Positions 36,494 through 49,335 of a stretch of 64,000 bases of DNA are shown here, piece after piece. How positions within the stretch are numbered: the first letter of the stretch is position 1; each line of letters starts with the position of its first letter. The translations under genes and the position numbers were made by a program. Below the pieces are notes generated by a model that was not told the DNA's origin, did not search any database, and saw only the letters and a list, made by a program, of their open reading frames with translations. The DNA comes from Penicillium oxalicum (Eukaryota; Ascomycota; Eurotiomycetes; Eurotiales; Aspergillaceae): positions 2,914,001 to 2,978,000 of the forward strand of contig NC_064650.1 in NCBI RefSeq assembly GCF_001723175.1, read 5' to 3'.

Positions 36494-37603
36494 TCACGAG
36501 GGCTGAAGAGCAACCATGATGCGGGTAGATAGACTACTGTGATTAGCGCACGATGCATGATTACTGCTTGCTTGCCTCTTATGCTTGTATTCTTTACTTT
36601 TCGAGTAGTTGTATACCTCCCTGAACAGTCGCTGCGTTGGCTGAAGGGCCCGTCCGAACTTTCTCAGGCAGGCGATCTCTTTTGTGGCGCCAGCAGTGAG
36701 GATTGACAAAGAATCTTGGACTTCTCTCGATCTAGTATGAGCATCTTCCGATTTCTTCACTGCTAATCGAGAAACTTACATGTTCCGCGCCCAACCGATA
36801 AGTCAGGTCTTTTTCCATACCACAAGGCAAGCGAAGTATCGGGCCCAACGCAGAACGAACGGGCAGAGCTTGAGCTTGAAACAGCAATTCGACCCTCATT
36901 CTTCGGCAAATCATTGCTGTAGTACATGTACAAACTTCCACTTGCTGGAAACTGCAAGCTGAACAGACGTGACTCGAATTGCACGAGGTTTGAAAGTATA
37001 GTCTTTCTTTCTTGTCCACATAAAGTATACCAAATATCCCCTAGGTTCTTTCCCTGCACAAATTCTATAAACATGTATTCTGTCCCCGCAGAATTATCCG
37101 CCCCGCTAGAATACCGAAAGATTTTCGGAACTGGGATACCCTGAGAGCGAAGAAAGTCCATGGTTGCGACTTCACTCGCAATTACCAGAGATTTTGGTTC
37201 GGTGACCGGATATAAACTCCGTACCACAAATCGAAAGCCATCTCGCGCTGTGACGATGAACCTACGGTTGAATCCTCCTTCGGCAAGCTTCTCGAATCCT
37301 ATGATGGCCAAAGCTGCAAGGCACTTGAGCTCAGGGACATTGAAAGGGCGTCTCCTCTCACGGTCGGTGCCTCAATGCATCATTACAACCAGTCCCGACA
37401 GATCAGTCAAGTGGCTCAATACACTCGATGTGCCGGTTTGCAACGTGCATCCATTGCCCGGACGTGTACTCGAACAAGTCGCAATGTTCGGTTATCTTCT
37501 TAATTGTAGAAAAAGGGTTGAGAAATACCCGGATGATCTTACGGCTAGGGGTCAGTATATTGAGAGAGCTACTGATCAAAGTTCCCTGTAACTGTTTGGC
37601 CAT
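36494..37603 (-). pseudogene. Truncated AIM9-like phosphotransferase relic
   Basis: Second, diverged member of the same APH-fold family, on the opposite strand. Reading along the minus strand: an ATG at 37603; CDLFEYTSGQWM (about 37460), the family's YTSGRW motif with Gln for Arg; FNVPELK and EKLAEGGFNRRF (about 37340-37260); SEVATMDFLRSQGIPVPKI; EYMFIEFVQGKNLGDIW; FCVGPDTSLALW; then, after a GTAAGT donor at about 36761, QDSLSILTAGATKEIACLRKFGR and REVYNY. Homology stops near 36590 and the frame ends at 36494, so the catalytic loop (HxDxxxxN) and the metal-binding Asp are missing. I could not find phase-compatible splicing for the exon junctions near 37440 and 36760. It is therefore called a truncated pseudogene. 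Confidence 0.7.
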
Positions 37604-40600
37604 GGCCGGGATGGCTCATGTGTAGGTGCAGGGCTTTAGGTTCATATGGGTCATGGCTTGTTCTTTTGAGGTTGGAGACTACGGGTCATACTGCGATGGA
37701 GGACAAACTGCCTTAGGCAATAAATGCTGATATAATCATGTTCCTTCAGTACGAGTAGCAGAGTCCATCAAAGTTGAACTGGTTCCTAGACTCAGTGGGC
37801 AGTGCCCACTGGGCACAGACTACTTGTAGGACCGAGCACTATTTGACGTCTTCTGGCAGTTACTTACCATGCTCGCACCTTGAGAATAGATGCTGGAGTT
37901 GTGTTGGAGTAGTCAAGCGCTAGCTCTTGTCTAACAGTTGAAATATATCATTGACCGTTTCACATACCCGCTCTACTTTAAATTGCTTCCGTAACCGCCC
38001 GAGCAACTACGCACGCCAAAAGAACTACCGGACACACAACAACATAACTCGAGATGAAACCCAGGAGAGTGGCTATGTGCCTAGGATAAGTTACATGACT
38101 TGCTTCAGTAACATCTTTCTATGGACATCCTACAAGCCTCAAAAGTGCAGTTCTTAGGGGAAACTTCGATTCAAGTTAAATTGAGAATGCTTTGTTTCTT
38201 TATTTCTGTTGAAAAGTTGTACTTTCCAACGGTCTCAAAATCAGCCTTGAAAATTGGAAAGAAAAAAGATCAAATTTGCAGATATGACTACTGTCAGCTA
38301 CTAGAAGACCCGAGTGGTTTGTTTTGATCTCTGTTCGCAAAGAAAACTAATGATCGCCGGCCACGAGAGGCGTGTGTCCCCATCGTTCAACCCTTTCCCT
38401 GTCTGGTCAGTTCCGCTGCACATATTGAAGCTCGTCAGGAAGGGTAGTCAGCCTGGCTCGGCTGAAATGACCTTGAATCTGCCCTGAGGGGCTATTCCTA
38501 GACACTAAATAGTACCGGAGAATTGATGGCAGGGCCACTGAATGTGGAGAACTTGGAGGTGAATGTGGAGGCTGGCAGATTCCCCAGATTTCCGATTATC
38601 CCGAACTTTTAGCGACTGATCTCAACAACTGCGCAACCCTTTTTCTCCATCCGTCTGGTCATGGGACCTCAAATCTCAGACATCCAGGATGCTCCGGGGT
38701 GCTGTTAAGGCTGCGTATGGAGCAAGATTGGCAATCTTGATGTGAACCTTTTTTACTCAAGGGTGACATTATGGGTACATTTTTGGTGCGATGCCCGACA
38801 ACACGGATCGAGTTTGTCTGCATTGTAAGGCACATTGGCGATCTCAATCGGGAGGTATATTCCCCTCCGCCTACTCGAGGTTATTCTTTTCGCTTGAACG
38901 TTGTCAGGCCGGGCAAGCAGCATCTTGCCGCACTGTTTGCATTTTGGACCGGGGACCTTGAGATGATACTGTGATGGTGGCTGCGTGCATGAGCATCTAT
39001 ACTTCGAGCGCAACGAGATCACCGGCAAATGACTCAAGTGTGTGACTCTCGCCGGAACCTGACCTTTCTTCCAACAACTTCGTGTGCTTTCAACGTACGA
39101 TCCCCCTCAAAGGGAGCTTGGACCAGAATGCTGGTGATGTCACCCCTCCATTCCCAAAGCTGAGCTCCGAATCCTCGTGGATTTCGCCACGAGGAATGAG
39201 ATCGATGGTACATCCTATTCACCTCTCTATGTATGCGACGCGGCTGGTCTATCTCCACAAAGGGAAAAGAAAAGAACGAGCATCTCCAAGACCCCGCAAT
39301 ATGTTCTGACTCTTTGCCTTGAACAATTTAGACTCCACTACATAAGGGGCTCTCATGTTCAACAGTGTTTGAGTCCATCACCTGACGCGAGTATCCGGAC
39401 TCCAGGACTTGTTGCACATCCCCCGGCCCAGGGACGGAAACCCGGATGGCGCTATCCGCATTCTTCACCCTTTTTATGTGGACATCGACAACGCTGCCCC
39501 TAGACAGAGGAACGGCGAGTGACTGCGATTATTTTTGGCTCACCAACAGAATAAAAAGTACGACGCTGTTCTCTCCGTCGCTATGTGATTGATCATCACG
39601 TGGGCTGTGGTTTCCAGCCCATTTGTGAAAATGGATCAACCTGTTCGATGACCCGAGTGACCGGATCGTGTTCAAAAGGACCGGAGCACATAATCGAGCA
39701 ATCACCGGACCAAGGAAGATACAGGCTAAGCTGGTCCTCAAATCATAGAAGAGCGGGTAAGACAGGCTAATTTCACAACGTACAGATCCTTAAGCTTGCA
39801 CAAAATAGACATTTAATGGTTGTGAGATAACCACACGTAGCGAGTGCCTGTCTCCTTATACACCAAACTCTCCGGAGAAAGAGTAAGATACTTCAGCAAT
39901 CTCAGCACGGTCCTCAACACGTGTTACACGAATGATCATCCGTGCTGCATATCTGACGGTGTTGCTGAGCATCCGTCGTGAAGCGCCGGTCGAGCAGATC
40001 GGGTGACTCAGACTGTCATTTGAGGTCAAGATACATTAACGCTGAGCCACCGTGCCTTCTCGATAAGTGCTCGATGATGACAGTCATGTCCCGTAATCAA
40101 TGCAGCTGTCCACTCTCGACTGTCTTCTGCTGTCAAACAGGGCTGGTTCTCATAGCAGGGAGGTTACATCCGCAATCATCACGCTCAAATGGTACGAAAC
40201 AGGATCGTCATCCCGTCCCCCCAGGAAAAAACAGACGGTCAGAGACTCGCGGCGAGACTTTGATCGTTGTATCACGCAAGATTTGCTTAGCTGCGAGGCT
40301 TTGGAATTCAGGCTGTTCTGAATCATAGCGACGCAGATTATCTGCATATGACGTTGAAGGCCCGAGTTAAGATACATGCCAATTCCGCAATGCGCCAGGT
40401 CTATCATAAGACAATCTTTATGCATGTTGACTGTGATTTGAAATTCTTTTATAATGGAGTAGAACTTGTTGTTACAACCATGATCTGCTTTTCATCCGCT
40501 ATTCCAAAATGCTCCGCTGTTCGGAGAAAAAGGGACCACTGGGAACTTACAGTACTTCAAATCTGTCAACGTAAATGGTCGGGTCTCATTGAGAGCCCTG

Positions 40601-42679
40601 CACATACCACAGCTTACAGAATATGGTCGGACTTTACTATCTCGAGGTGGTACTTTTGAATGCGCCTTAAAAGTGGTACGGTGCACAGACATACAGACAT
40701 TGTGCCAATCGGGCTTGTGCCGGCAGGCTACAAGTCAACACTGTCAATGCTCATCTTCGGTAACTTGCCTTTTTGCCACCTACTCGAGCATACCTTTATA
40801 CAAATAAAATATAGCCAGTGTTTGAAGATGTCAATCGTGTTACGAAAAAGTGAACTCTATTTCTGAGTCTAGATTTTGCTCTCCGAATCCTGCGCAAGGG
40901 CATGCCAAGATATCTTCCAGACTCTCAGTGCGGTTACTCGCTTCACTGTATTTCTTGCAATTTTGAAAATCAAGAGTGCAATTATTTATTATCGACTCCC
41001 GTCACCATATATTCAGCCACGGTGAAAATGGCAAATCAATAGGCGCATCTAAGTCAAAAACTTCTCCGATGCTAAGCTAGTTTGTGTCGGCTTTTCTTAG
41101 AAGTTGATGAGCACTAAAAGGTTCCTTTTGCGGCCCAAAAAAGCACTTCAATGTTGGAAGCACTGGACCGGGCTTCAAGAATTTGATGTAGCGCCTCTCT
41201 GGTCTGTATACTACAATTTCATTTACACATGATCTTCTAAGTTATGAGTATAGACGACAGAAACGAGAGACTGTTAAGTATAGTCATTTGAGCTTTCTAA
41301 TCATGATATGCTCCAATCAGTATCCTTTCAGCACACGCATCGGGGTTCCCAGTGCGCTCTGATGCCATCCTTACTCTAAGCTGAGACATCAATAGAAGGT
41401 ATTTGCCAATATAATCTGCTATTAGATAAAAGTCCTCCAACTGCAAAAGCCATACGCTCCCTTGGGGCCATACTATTAGAACTAAACCTTCTCATCAGCC
41501 AGACCCATTGAAGGATGGATTTCAGACGGAGGCCCGGAAGTACATGCGTTGTGACAATTTAATTATCGATACTTCGTTGAGTCTATAAAAATAACCGTTT
41601 TGCATCCAAGCATCGATCTGGCTCCTTATAACAAGAGCCTTGTTATGTCTCGTCATTTCTTTCCTTTATTTCCATTCATTTGATTCTGGCAATTTGGGTC
41701 CGGCGGCTCAACTCGGAAACCATGTCGTCCTCTCATATGATCTAAGGGTCACATGAACGTTCACGCAATAGGCAAAAACGACATGAATCGTACAAGAATC
41801 TGTATGAAGGACGATGCTACTCACGCACGCAGTGGCGGATAAGGCGGCTTCAAGAGTCAGCCTCAAACAAATCAATAAATGGAAATTCAGCGACACGCGT
41901 AGAGGAATGTGGAAAAAAATCTCCGCACCCGACTTTCTGCAGTCTATGATGAAGGATGGGGGCACAAAGGCGCTTGGACGCCAAGTCGTGGGGGGAGAGA
42001 ATATGATGGAGCCTGGGTCTGACAAGGTAGCACTGAAGTCGCGGGATCTGGTTAGAGAGGGAAAAGAAAAAAGAAAAAAAGAAAGAAAAAAGTGGTCAAC
42101 AAGTCATGCAGGGGAATCCAGTTGATGCCGACAGAAGAGTCAAGCTCCCCATTGGATTGAAGCTCTTCAGCACATATCCAGCACTACCCACTTCCTGAAT
42201 TCATGAAAGATCTGAGCTGTGCAGGTAGAGTATTGCGTCACCGCGATTCAACGTGGATGCAGCAGCTGCCGGGAGCTGTGCGAAGACGCTGATCAGCTCC
42301 AACCCCTCGGTGCTATCTCCTCAAAATAGAGCTTGGAGCTTGCTTGGTCCTTGCATAGCCCAACGCTAGCTATTTGCTATCATGAACTTCCGATGGGTAA
42401 AGCGGGCGTATGATTGGGTCTTAGGATACTCCCTCCCTACATTCCCACCCATTCCACGACAAGGTGTGACCCTAGTGGGTGAGATCGGCGCCAGTCAATT
42501 ACGAAGAATGTATAGAGCAGACAAATGTCCGAACCCCCAAGCAGAAAATAAATGTCCGCTGAGCTTTGAACATCAAATAAAGCTTACTTGATATCTGGAG
42601 CTGGATCAACTTATTTTTTTTTTTCTCTCCGGGAGAAGACGACAAAGACGAAGAAGCGAAGCTCGAACCAATTATCACG
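37604..42679. other. 5.1-kb gene desert
   Basis: The longest gene-free stretch of the window. Frames are short and shift constantly; none has a motif I recognise. A minus-strand frame at 38753-39037 contains paired Cys (CSC, CKQCG) but lacks an ATG. Two overlapping palindromes lie at 37794-37816. The right end (about 42300-42679) should be the promoter of the sugar porter. It may be decayed sequence like the neighbouring pseudogenes, but I could not identify what it was. Confidence 0.4.
37794..37816. repeat. Two overlapping inverted repeats
   Basis: AGTGGGCA-G-TGCCCACT (37794-37810) overlaps GTGCCCA-C-TGGGCAC (37802-37816). Both have perfect arms (8 and 7 bp) and one-base spacers, so the segment is an alternating palindrome that could bind a dimeric protein or extrude as a small cruciform. 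Confidence 0.6.
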
Positions 42680-44335
42680 ATGTCGCCTAAAGAACCGGTC
42701 AACCATGGATTGCGACGACTCAACCTGGGTATTGTTTTAATGCTCTCGGCTTCTGCTACAGCAGGATATAATGCTAGTCAGATCAACAGCTTACTTGTTC
42801 TTCCTGAGTGTACGTCAGCCGTGCGGCTCCCACATCCCAGTTCTTGATCCTCATATTTCAATCTATATTATGCACCTCCAGAGGCAGTACTGACACAGAA
42901 ATTCATAGTCACAAAGTTTCTGAGTGATCTCAGCTCTAGTGCAGAGGGTCTCGTCATCGCTTCTGTATCCCTCGGAGCATTCCTTTCCTTCGTGCCGGCT
43001 GCCTATACCGCCGATAGATTGGGTCGAAAGGCTTCAATTCTCATTGGGTCAATCCTATGCATCCTCGCATCCATCCTACAGACCGCCGTCAAACACCCCT
43101 GGGTTTTCTTTGGAGCTCGCGTGGTGACCGGTGCTGGTGTGGCATTTTCCCAGACAGCGGCGCCGCTGTTGATCGCCGAAACGGCCTTTCCGAGTCAACG
43201 ACCAACTCTCACCGGACTCTACAATTCGGTCTGGTTCTGTGGATCAATCACCGCTGCAGCCATTGCATTTGGAACCTTGACAATTCAAAACAGCTGGTCA
43301 TGGAGAGTCCCCTGTTTGTTGCAGGTGCTCTTTCCAAGCCTGCAACTCGTGGCGCTCTTGATCATGCCGGAGAGCCCGAGATGGCTGGTCTCCAAGAATA
43401 GACAGGGTGAGGCTCTCGCCATGCTCACTCGGTACCACGGCAATGGCGACATTCATGATGAGATGGTTCAGGAAGAATACGACCAGATTTGTGCCAGCAT
43501 CCACGCTGAAGCGGACCAGAAAGCGGCTTCAAAGTGGAGCGCGTTCTTCAAGACTCGCGGTGACATCCATCGCCTCACTATCTGTATCCTTTTGGGTTTC
43601 ATGCAAGAATGGACAGGAAATGGTCAGTTGTTTCGCCGGGTTGAAAATTTGTGTTAATGTCGTGAGCTCATGGTCTGACGCTGCTTGCTTCTAGGTGTCA
43701 CTTCCTACTATCTTCCGCCAATCCTCGCGTCCGTTGGTATTACAAATGCCGTTCACGAAGCCGCCGTGAATATTAGCCTGCAGGTCTGGAACTTGATCTT
43801 CGCGGTTTCGGGAGCAAGTCTTTCCAACAGACTCGGACGTCGAACCCTCTGGCTGAGTGCGACCACTCTGATGACTATCTTCCTCGCCACCGCCACTGTC
43901 ATGAGTGGTGTCTTTGCCGAAATGCGCATCATTCAAGCGGGTATCGCCGTCGTCCCCCTGCTATTCTGTTTCAACGCCGCATTCGACTTTGCCTACATGC
44001 CCCTTTTCATCGCATACCCGGCGGAGATCTTGCCGTTTCAGCTTCGCGCCAAGGGTCTCGCGGTCACTCTCACGACGGATTCCTTGGCCTGCTTCTTCAA
44101 TCAATACGTCAACCCGGTGGCCTTTTCGGCTCTTCGTTGGAGATACTTCAGTATCTACGTGGGTTGTCTGGTGGTCGTCTTCGCCCTGGTCTACTTCTTC
44201 TTCCCTGAGACCCAGGGACGGTCCCTGGAAGAGGTGGCACGGATCTTTGAGACTCCACAGCTCAAGGGCCAAGAGGCCAACATGAGCGACTCGGACGTCT
44301 CCAAAAGCTCATTCGTGATCAAGTACGAAGAATAG
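42680..44335 (+). CDS. MFS sugar porter
   Basis: Predicted 494-residue sugar/H+ symporter of the major facilitator superfamily, plasma membrane. Exons 42680-42809, 42909-43622 and 43695-44335; joins in phase. Sugar-porter signatures: DRLGRKASIL after helix 2, the ESPRWL motif (PESPRWLVSKNRQGEAL) at the end of the first half, NRLGRRTLW after helix 8, AEILPFQLRAKG before helix 10 and PETQGRSLEEV after helix 12. Twelve hydrophobic spans are visible. The N-terminus is short, and helix 1 reads TAGYNASQINSLL where most hexose transporters have GYD, as in the lactose/hexose-permease-like fungal group. Substrate not assignable. It is convergent with the RGS-LOV photoreceptor gene. Confidence 0.92.
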
Positions 44336-45399
44336 ACCGACAACGCTCATGCCCTATACGTGTCCCAGGATCTCCCTCAAGCATGCCAAAGAACTGTTTC
44401 TCGCTTATCCTGTATCAGCGATTGAATGAAGTCCATTTGACTATTACACACGCACTCTCTCTTGCTCACCCATCTCAACCCCCACCATTTCTATTTACTC
44501 TTGCCGTTGGCGCCTCCTTTTATGCCCTTTTTAATTGATTTTTTTCTTGCACTCCTGCACCGCTCCACTCATGTTGATGTATACGGCCTTTTTGCGTCTG
44601 AATATGGGTAGGTCCGAGGTCTGATTTACAGTCTGCTTCCTCCTTTCCATTCCTTTGCTCTTTTTGTTTCTTTTTGTTTTCCTCTTGATGTTTGTGTCTT
44701 GACCTCTTATGCGTCTTACCTGATCTAATCCTTCAAAGACTTGTCGATGTAACATCATGTGTTATGCCTCCAGATTCATACTTCTGTGCGTTTTCAAATG
44801 TGTCAGTTTCTCATCAGCAGGCGGCTCTTTCGGGAGACGTGCTCAATATCACGAGTTTATTTCTTGACAAGAGAAAGAAGACAGATACGTGCAACATGAA
44901 TTGTAGGCCATCATGAAATTGTATTTTTTTTTCAATAAGTTGAGACGTCGATCCTTCGAATCTCGTCTCAATACCTTTCGGCGTGTGTCTGGACCACGGC
45001 ATCCTTTTTGATTGTTGGTGCTCTCGGGAGTTTGGCCATCTCAGAAAAAAGAAGGTTGCCGTCGAGAGATTCGTTGCGTAGGTCTGATGTCTTGTGTGAC
45101 AAGCAGAGTTGACAGATCTTTTCAAGGTTTTCATTCTCGACATCATGTGCAAAGGTACACCAATAGTGAGAAAAATGGTATCATTAAGTACTTCTTTCGA
45201 GAAAAACAAGAATATCCTTCCGTGTGCACCAATGCATCATCATAACCCGATCATTCCAGTCCGATAATTACCCAACCTGGCCACCACCAAAAGACACGAA
45301 GATGACACGGAACAAAACATTTTGGCCAGGTATTCAGCGCTAAAATCCGACAAACATCCCACATCCATCCACTCATGCAGTAATAGCGTTTCTCGCCAA
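44336..45399. other. 1.1-kb convergent intergenic region
   Basis: Between the 3' ends of the sugar porter and the RGS-LOV gene; holds their 3' UTRs and pyrimidine-rich stretches (44640-44700). No gene seen. Confidence 0.55.
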
Positions 45400-47537
45400 T
45401 CATGCCCGGGGCCAATTTCCCCTCCACCTGACCAACTCTTCCTCGTTGTCATCGATTACTACGACCATCCAAACACCCACTTCACGATTATTCGCAAGTA
45501 ATGGGGTACAATGGATCCATCGGTATCGGCCCTGATCGCTGAATCGAGTGACCCATTTGATTCGGGCGGTCACACTGCGTCCCGTCATCATGGCGTGCAA
45601 TATACTCTCTCGCTTTTCACTTGAGTCGCCGATGCGCGCTAAAAATGATGACTGTAACATGCCTGGAATTTGCAAGGACGGAGATGTGAATAGGATGCGA
45701 AGTGATGGGTAGGGACGAACGAGGAGGTACTGCGGTTTCAACCCAAAAGGGCCATGATTAGTTCACTTCTTCAGTATTTCGCTCGATACTGTTGCAACAC
45801 AGCATTTCTCCAAAAAGAGACATTCAAAAAAAGGGTCCGCGGCAAGTCACTTACATTCTTGTACACGCCAGTGAGTGATCCACCGGGGAGAGAGCCATGT
45901 GAATTGCCATGATTAAATCGGATTTCACCCTCGTCTCCAGGACTTTGCAACCAGAGGCGACCACTTCCAGAGTTCAGATGATCCACCGATGGATGGAATA
46001 ATTTGCCACCATGATCGTGTACGGTTTGCAGCTCCCGTGGACTAAACAGCTCCCCAAGCTCCTGGAACTCTGTCTTCTTAGGCGGTGGTGCTTTGGATGA
46101 CGATATACTGGCGTGATCATTCCCCGGCGCATCGGCCTCGGCCTGGAGGTCCTGGAGAGATTCCATTTGTGCGCCTTGCATCGTGAGTCCCGAGACATCG
46201 ATCTGCGCACCGATGAAGTAGCGGATTTTGCCCTGGCTGTCGCAGAGTGGAGCTGTTTGAAGAAGATTCATAAAAGGCGAACCATCGCGTCGGCTACAAA
46301 AGATAGTTATAATTGGTTAGTGGACTGTCCTCTGTGGTGGAAGCCTCAATCAGAGGTCAACTCACTAGTTGAGAAATAGCTCTGAGTGGTGACGGCCAGC
46401 CGCAACACTATGTCGGATCCGCCTCACGCTGTTTGGATTGGTGTTGGGACCTTGTAAGAAGCGACAATTTCGGCCCAGCACATAATCCATACCATATTGT
46501 GTCGCCCGATGGAATTCTATTGTGATCGTCAGCTTTTTGTTCTATCTCTTTGCACCTTCACAATTGAAGCGCTCTCACGCACCTGCAGATGCAAAGATGA
46601 TCGGGTTATCCGGTCGAGAAGGGTCCGTAAGACAAAACACTTCAGCCAGCTGATCGGCCGTCCCTTGAAACTTGTCCGGGAGCGTTCCGCGTATTCGCTC
46701 CTCAACAACCTTGCCCGTGATATTGATACAATTGGACGTGATGAAAGCGGGTAATTCCTCTGCAGTAAGAGCCTCAAGAGCGCGTTCCACGCGCTCTTCG
46801 AGTGCCGAATTTGTGGTAGGTCCTACGGGCTCTCTGGCCGAATCGATGCCAGCCGTAGGCACATCAACTGAAAGTCGGATCAGCGCATTGGCGTAATGTA
46901 GCGCTTTCAACGCCTTGCGCGCGTTCAAGTAATAGATTAAAAGCTGGAGCGATCTCGGTCGCTCGGCGATAAGAAATTCGCGGAATTGTGAGAGGAAGCG
47001 GGGATTGTTGAGAATGGTCACCATGTGCTCTTTGGAAAACATCAGATCGGCCTGGCGCTCAAGAGTGTGACGTGGAGCGGGATCCTCCTCGTACGGCGCG
47101 ACCAGATCATATGAGGCTTCGCCCTCCTCTTCTTCTGGCACGGGAAGTAATTGACCATTGCCATCGTACGGGTTCGTCTCTTGGAGTAGAGGGAGTTCGG
47201 AGGGTCGGTGCAGTCCATTGTTCGACAGCTTTGCGCTAAGTGCACTGGAAGGGCTGTCTCAGAAGATGTTCGTTAGCGGGCACTAGTTGCGCGTCATGGA
47301 CATCGTTCATTGTCTCCAAGATATCTCTTACCGGTCCTCAGCGGCAAGGTTGAGCTGTCGGATATGCTCTTCGACTGTTTGATGAATATCGTTGGGTTCG
47401 GTGTCCAATTCCTGTCTCAAGCCTTTGCTGTACATTTCGGCCTCTAGTGTTGCGTCGTCGAGGACAATGGTCGGGGAGTACGATCTCGTCGATCCGGCCT
47501 TGTGCGGACGCAGATTGAGAATCTCAGGGCCCTCCAT
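45400..47537 (-). CDS. RGS-LOV-PAS blue-light receptor
   Basis: Predicted 598-residue photoreceptor. Exons along the minus strand: 47537-47332, 47253-46583, 46516-46366, 46293-45855 and 45729-45400, all joins in phase. After a charged N-terminus there is an RGS-like helical region (about residues 140-250, including FSKEHMVTILNNPRFLSQFREFL). A LOV domain follows: NPIIFASAEF, GRNCRFLQGP with the photoactive Cys at 310, NYRRDGSPFMNLL, and FIGAQIDVS whose Gln contacts FMN. A linker of about 140 residues leads to a second PAS-like module (YLLVRPYPSLRILFTSPSLQ ... RWIHCTPLLANNREVGVWMVVVID). The architecture is that of fungal RGS-LOV proteins such as Botrytis BcLOV4, which bind FMN and move to anionic membranes on blue light, probably adjusting G-protein signalling. 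The 5' end could include a further upstream exon. Confidence 0.88.
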
Positions 47538-49258
47538 TTGCGCGTTGATGATAATATTTTCTGGCGACCATGCACATCCGCGTGGCGGAACAGCAGACCC
47601 TTAAGCAGCGTCCGGCCGATCGACGATCATTCCATTCCTGCAATGCAAAAGGCTCCATTGTCATTGACCTCGGCGCATTCGCTTGGAACTCAGACGCTAG
47701 GCCCTTGAAACGAACCATTGGAGCGATAGTCCGTGATCTTTTGACTCCGCGCAAATAGGGCAGATCTGCGACTCCGCGAGCATTGTGGGCCAGCCCGATC
47801 GCACGATCGATCGCCAATTTTCCAGTGTCAGGAACTATTCATGCAAACAATCAGTATTTTGGACAAACGATGATGCAATCGCGGCAGAAAGTCTATGTTT
47901 ATGTGGGTCTTCGGTCCCGAGATGGGAGTGGCTTGTGGAGAAAAACGATTGAGTTCATCGGCAAAAGTCAAGTTTTTTTGGCCGGGAACCAAGGACAATG
48001 GATGAGGATTGAACGGCGCTTCTTCGGCGCATGCCCGTTCGACTCTAGAACTAGGCAGCACGCTGGCAGTGCGCCCTGCGCAATGGACACTTAGCACAAC
48101 TAAGACTAAGCTGTGCATCGAGCTTGCGCTAAGCACTCGACTTCGCTTGTTATGCTGGTCGCAGGTGAATGGTCCATCTCTGCATCTCGGAATCTTTGGT
48201 TTCTTTTTTTCGCGCTTTTTGCTTTGGTCGATGCGTTCAGGCTCGAGATGGGGCCAGTTTGCACGAGGAATGCAAGTTCCTGCGTTGCTCAGTGCCAAAG
48301 TCTAGCCCAATCTGAACCGGGTCCAGGCTAAGTTGTTTGTCGCGATTTACCACCGAGCATTTCCTCTCACAAGTAGTCTTGAGTGGTGTTCACTTTAACC
48401 CTTGGGATCGCTGGGCATCGGATCTCCCTCTCCAGCTTCAAGGGCACGTCTCGAGATCCTGTTCAAGAAGTCTTCATGTACAAGAATAGTGCCTCAAAAT
48501 TATTCGCTAATTGTCCGAGCAGGGGTTCCGAGACTGGAAAATGAGCACCTCAAGTGGGTACGTCAGGAATGATGGAATTTGTCTAGACCATGCCGTTTTC
48601 TGATAGTGAGGTCCTTTGAAGAATTAGGTTGATTCATGGATGCCGATCTCGTTCTCGGATGACCAGATTTGTAAACATGATGCGCTCCTTCTCAGAAACT
48701 TTGCTAGCGTCGCTCACATCCCTGTAGCAGCAATTCACCAATGGTGGGGAGCTCTTAGTAGCCTCACTGTTGGAGGGAAGCTGGCTACGAGCTCGATTGA
48801 GACAAACAACATGATGCTTTTCTCCTGTATTCATACAAGCCATGTGTGGGGAGCATCATCGTTTTTCAGTATCACCCAATTCTAGTCTTCTTCGGTTTTA
48901 GTAAAAGTGAATCTCCAATTGAGCGGCAATCTCGATAAACTTCATGGCTGAAAGCCACATTGAAGCGGAAGCAGATCCCGCAGACAGTATGGAATTAAAG
49001 TATGTTACACATGACAACTTTGTCGGATATCGTTGCAATAGTTTTATCGCATTTTTATGCTAGGCTCAATCACTCCACTATTTTAAAAATGGCTCAGTCC
49101 GCGTTAGACATGATTGCAGGTCGCGAGTAAAATCAGGACATCTTAGCTGTCGGTCATCTCGACGTGGGGTATAGAAGACTTTTGCTTCGATTGTGCAGAC
49201 GATTTGTTCAACGTTCGCACAAAATCCATCTGTCAGCAAAGGTGCTAAGTTAAGCCAA

Positions 49259-49270
49259 GGGGGGGGGGGG
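49259..49270 (+). repeat. Poly-G run (12)
   Basis: Twelve consecutive G between CCAA and TTATGG; prone to length error and slippage. Confidence 0.8.
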
Positions 49271-49335
49271 TTATGGAGTATTTATTCTTCGATCAGACTG
49301 ATCTTCTCTCTCTCCTTTCATTCTTCCAGAGCGGC

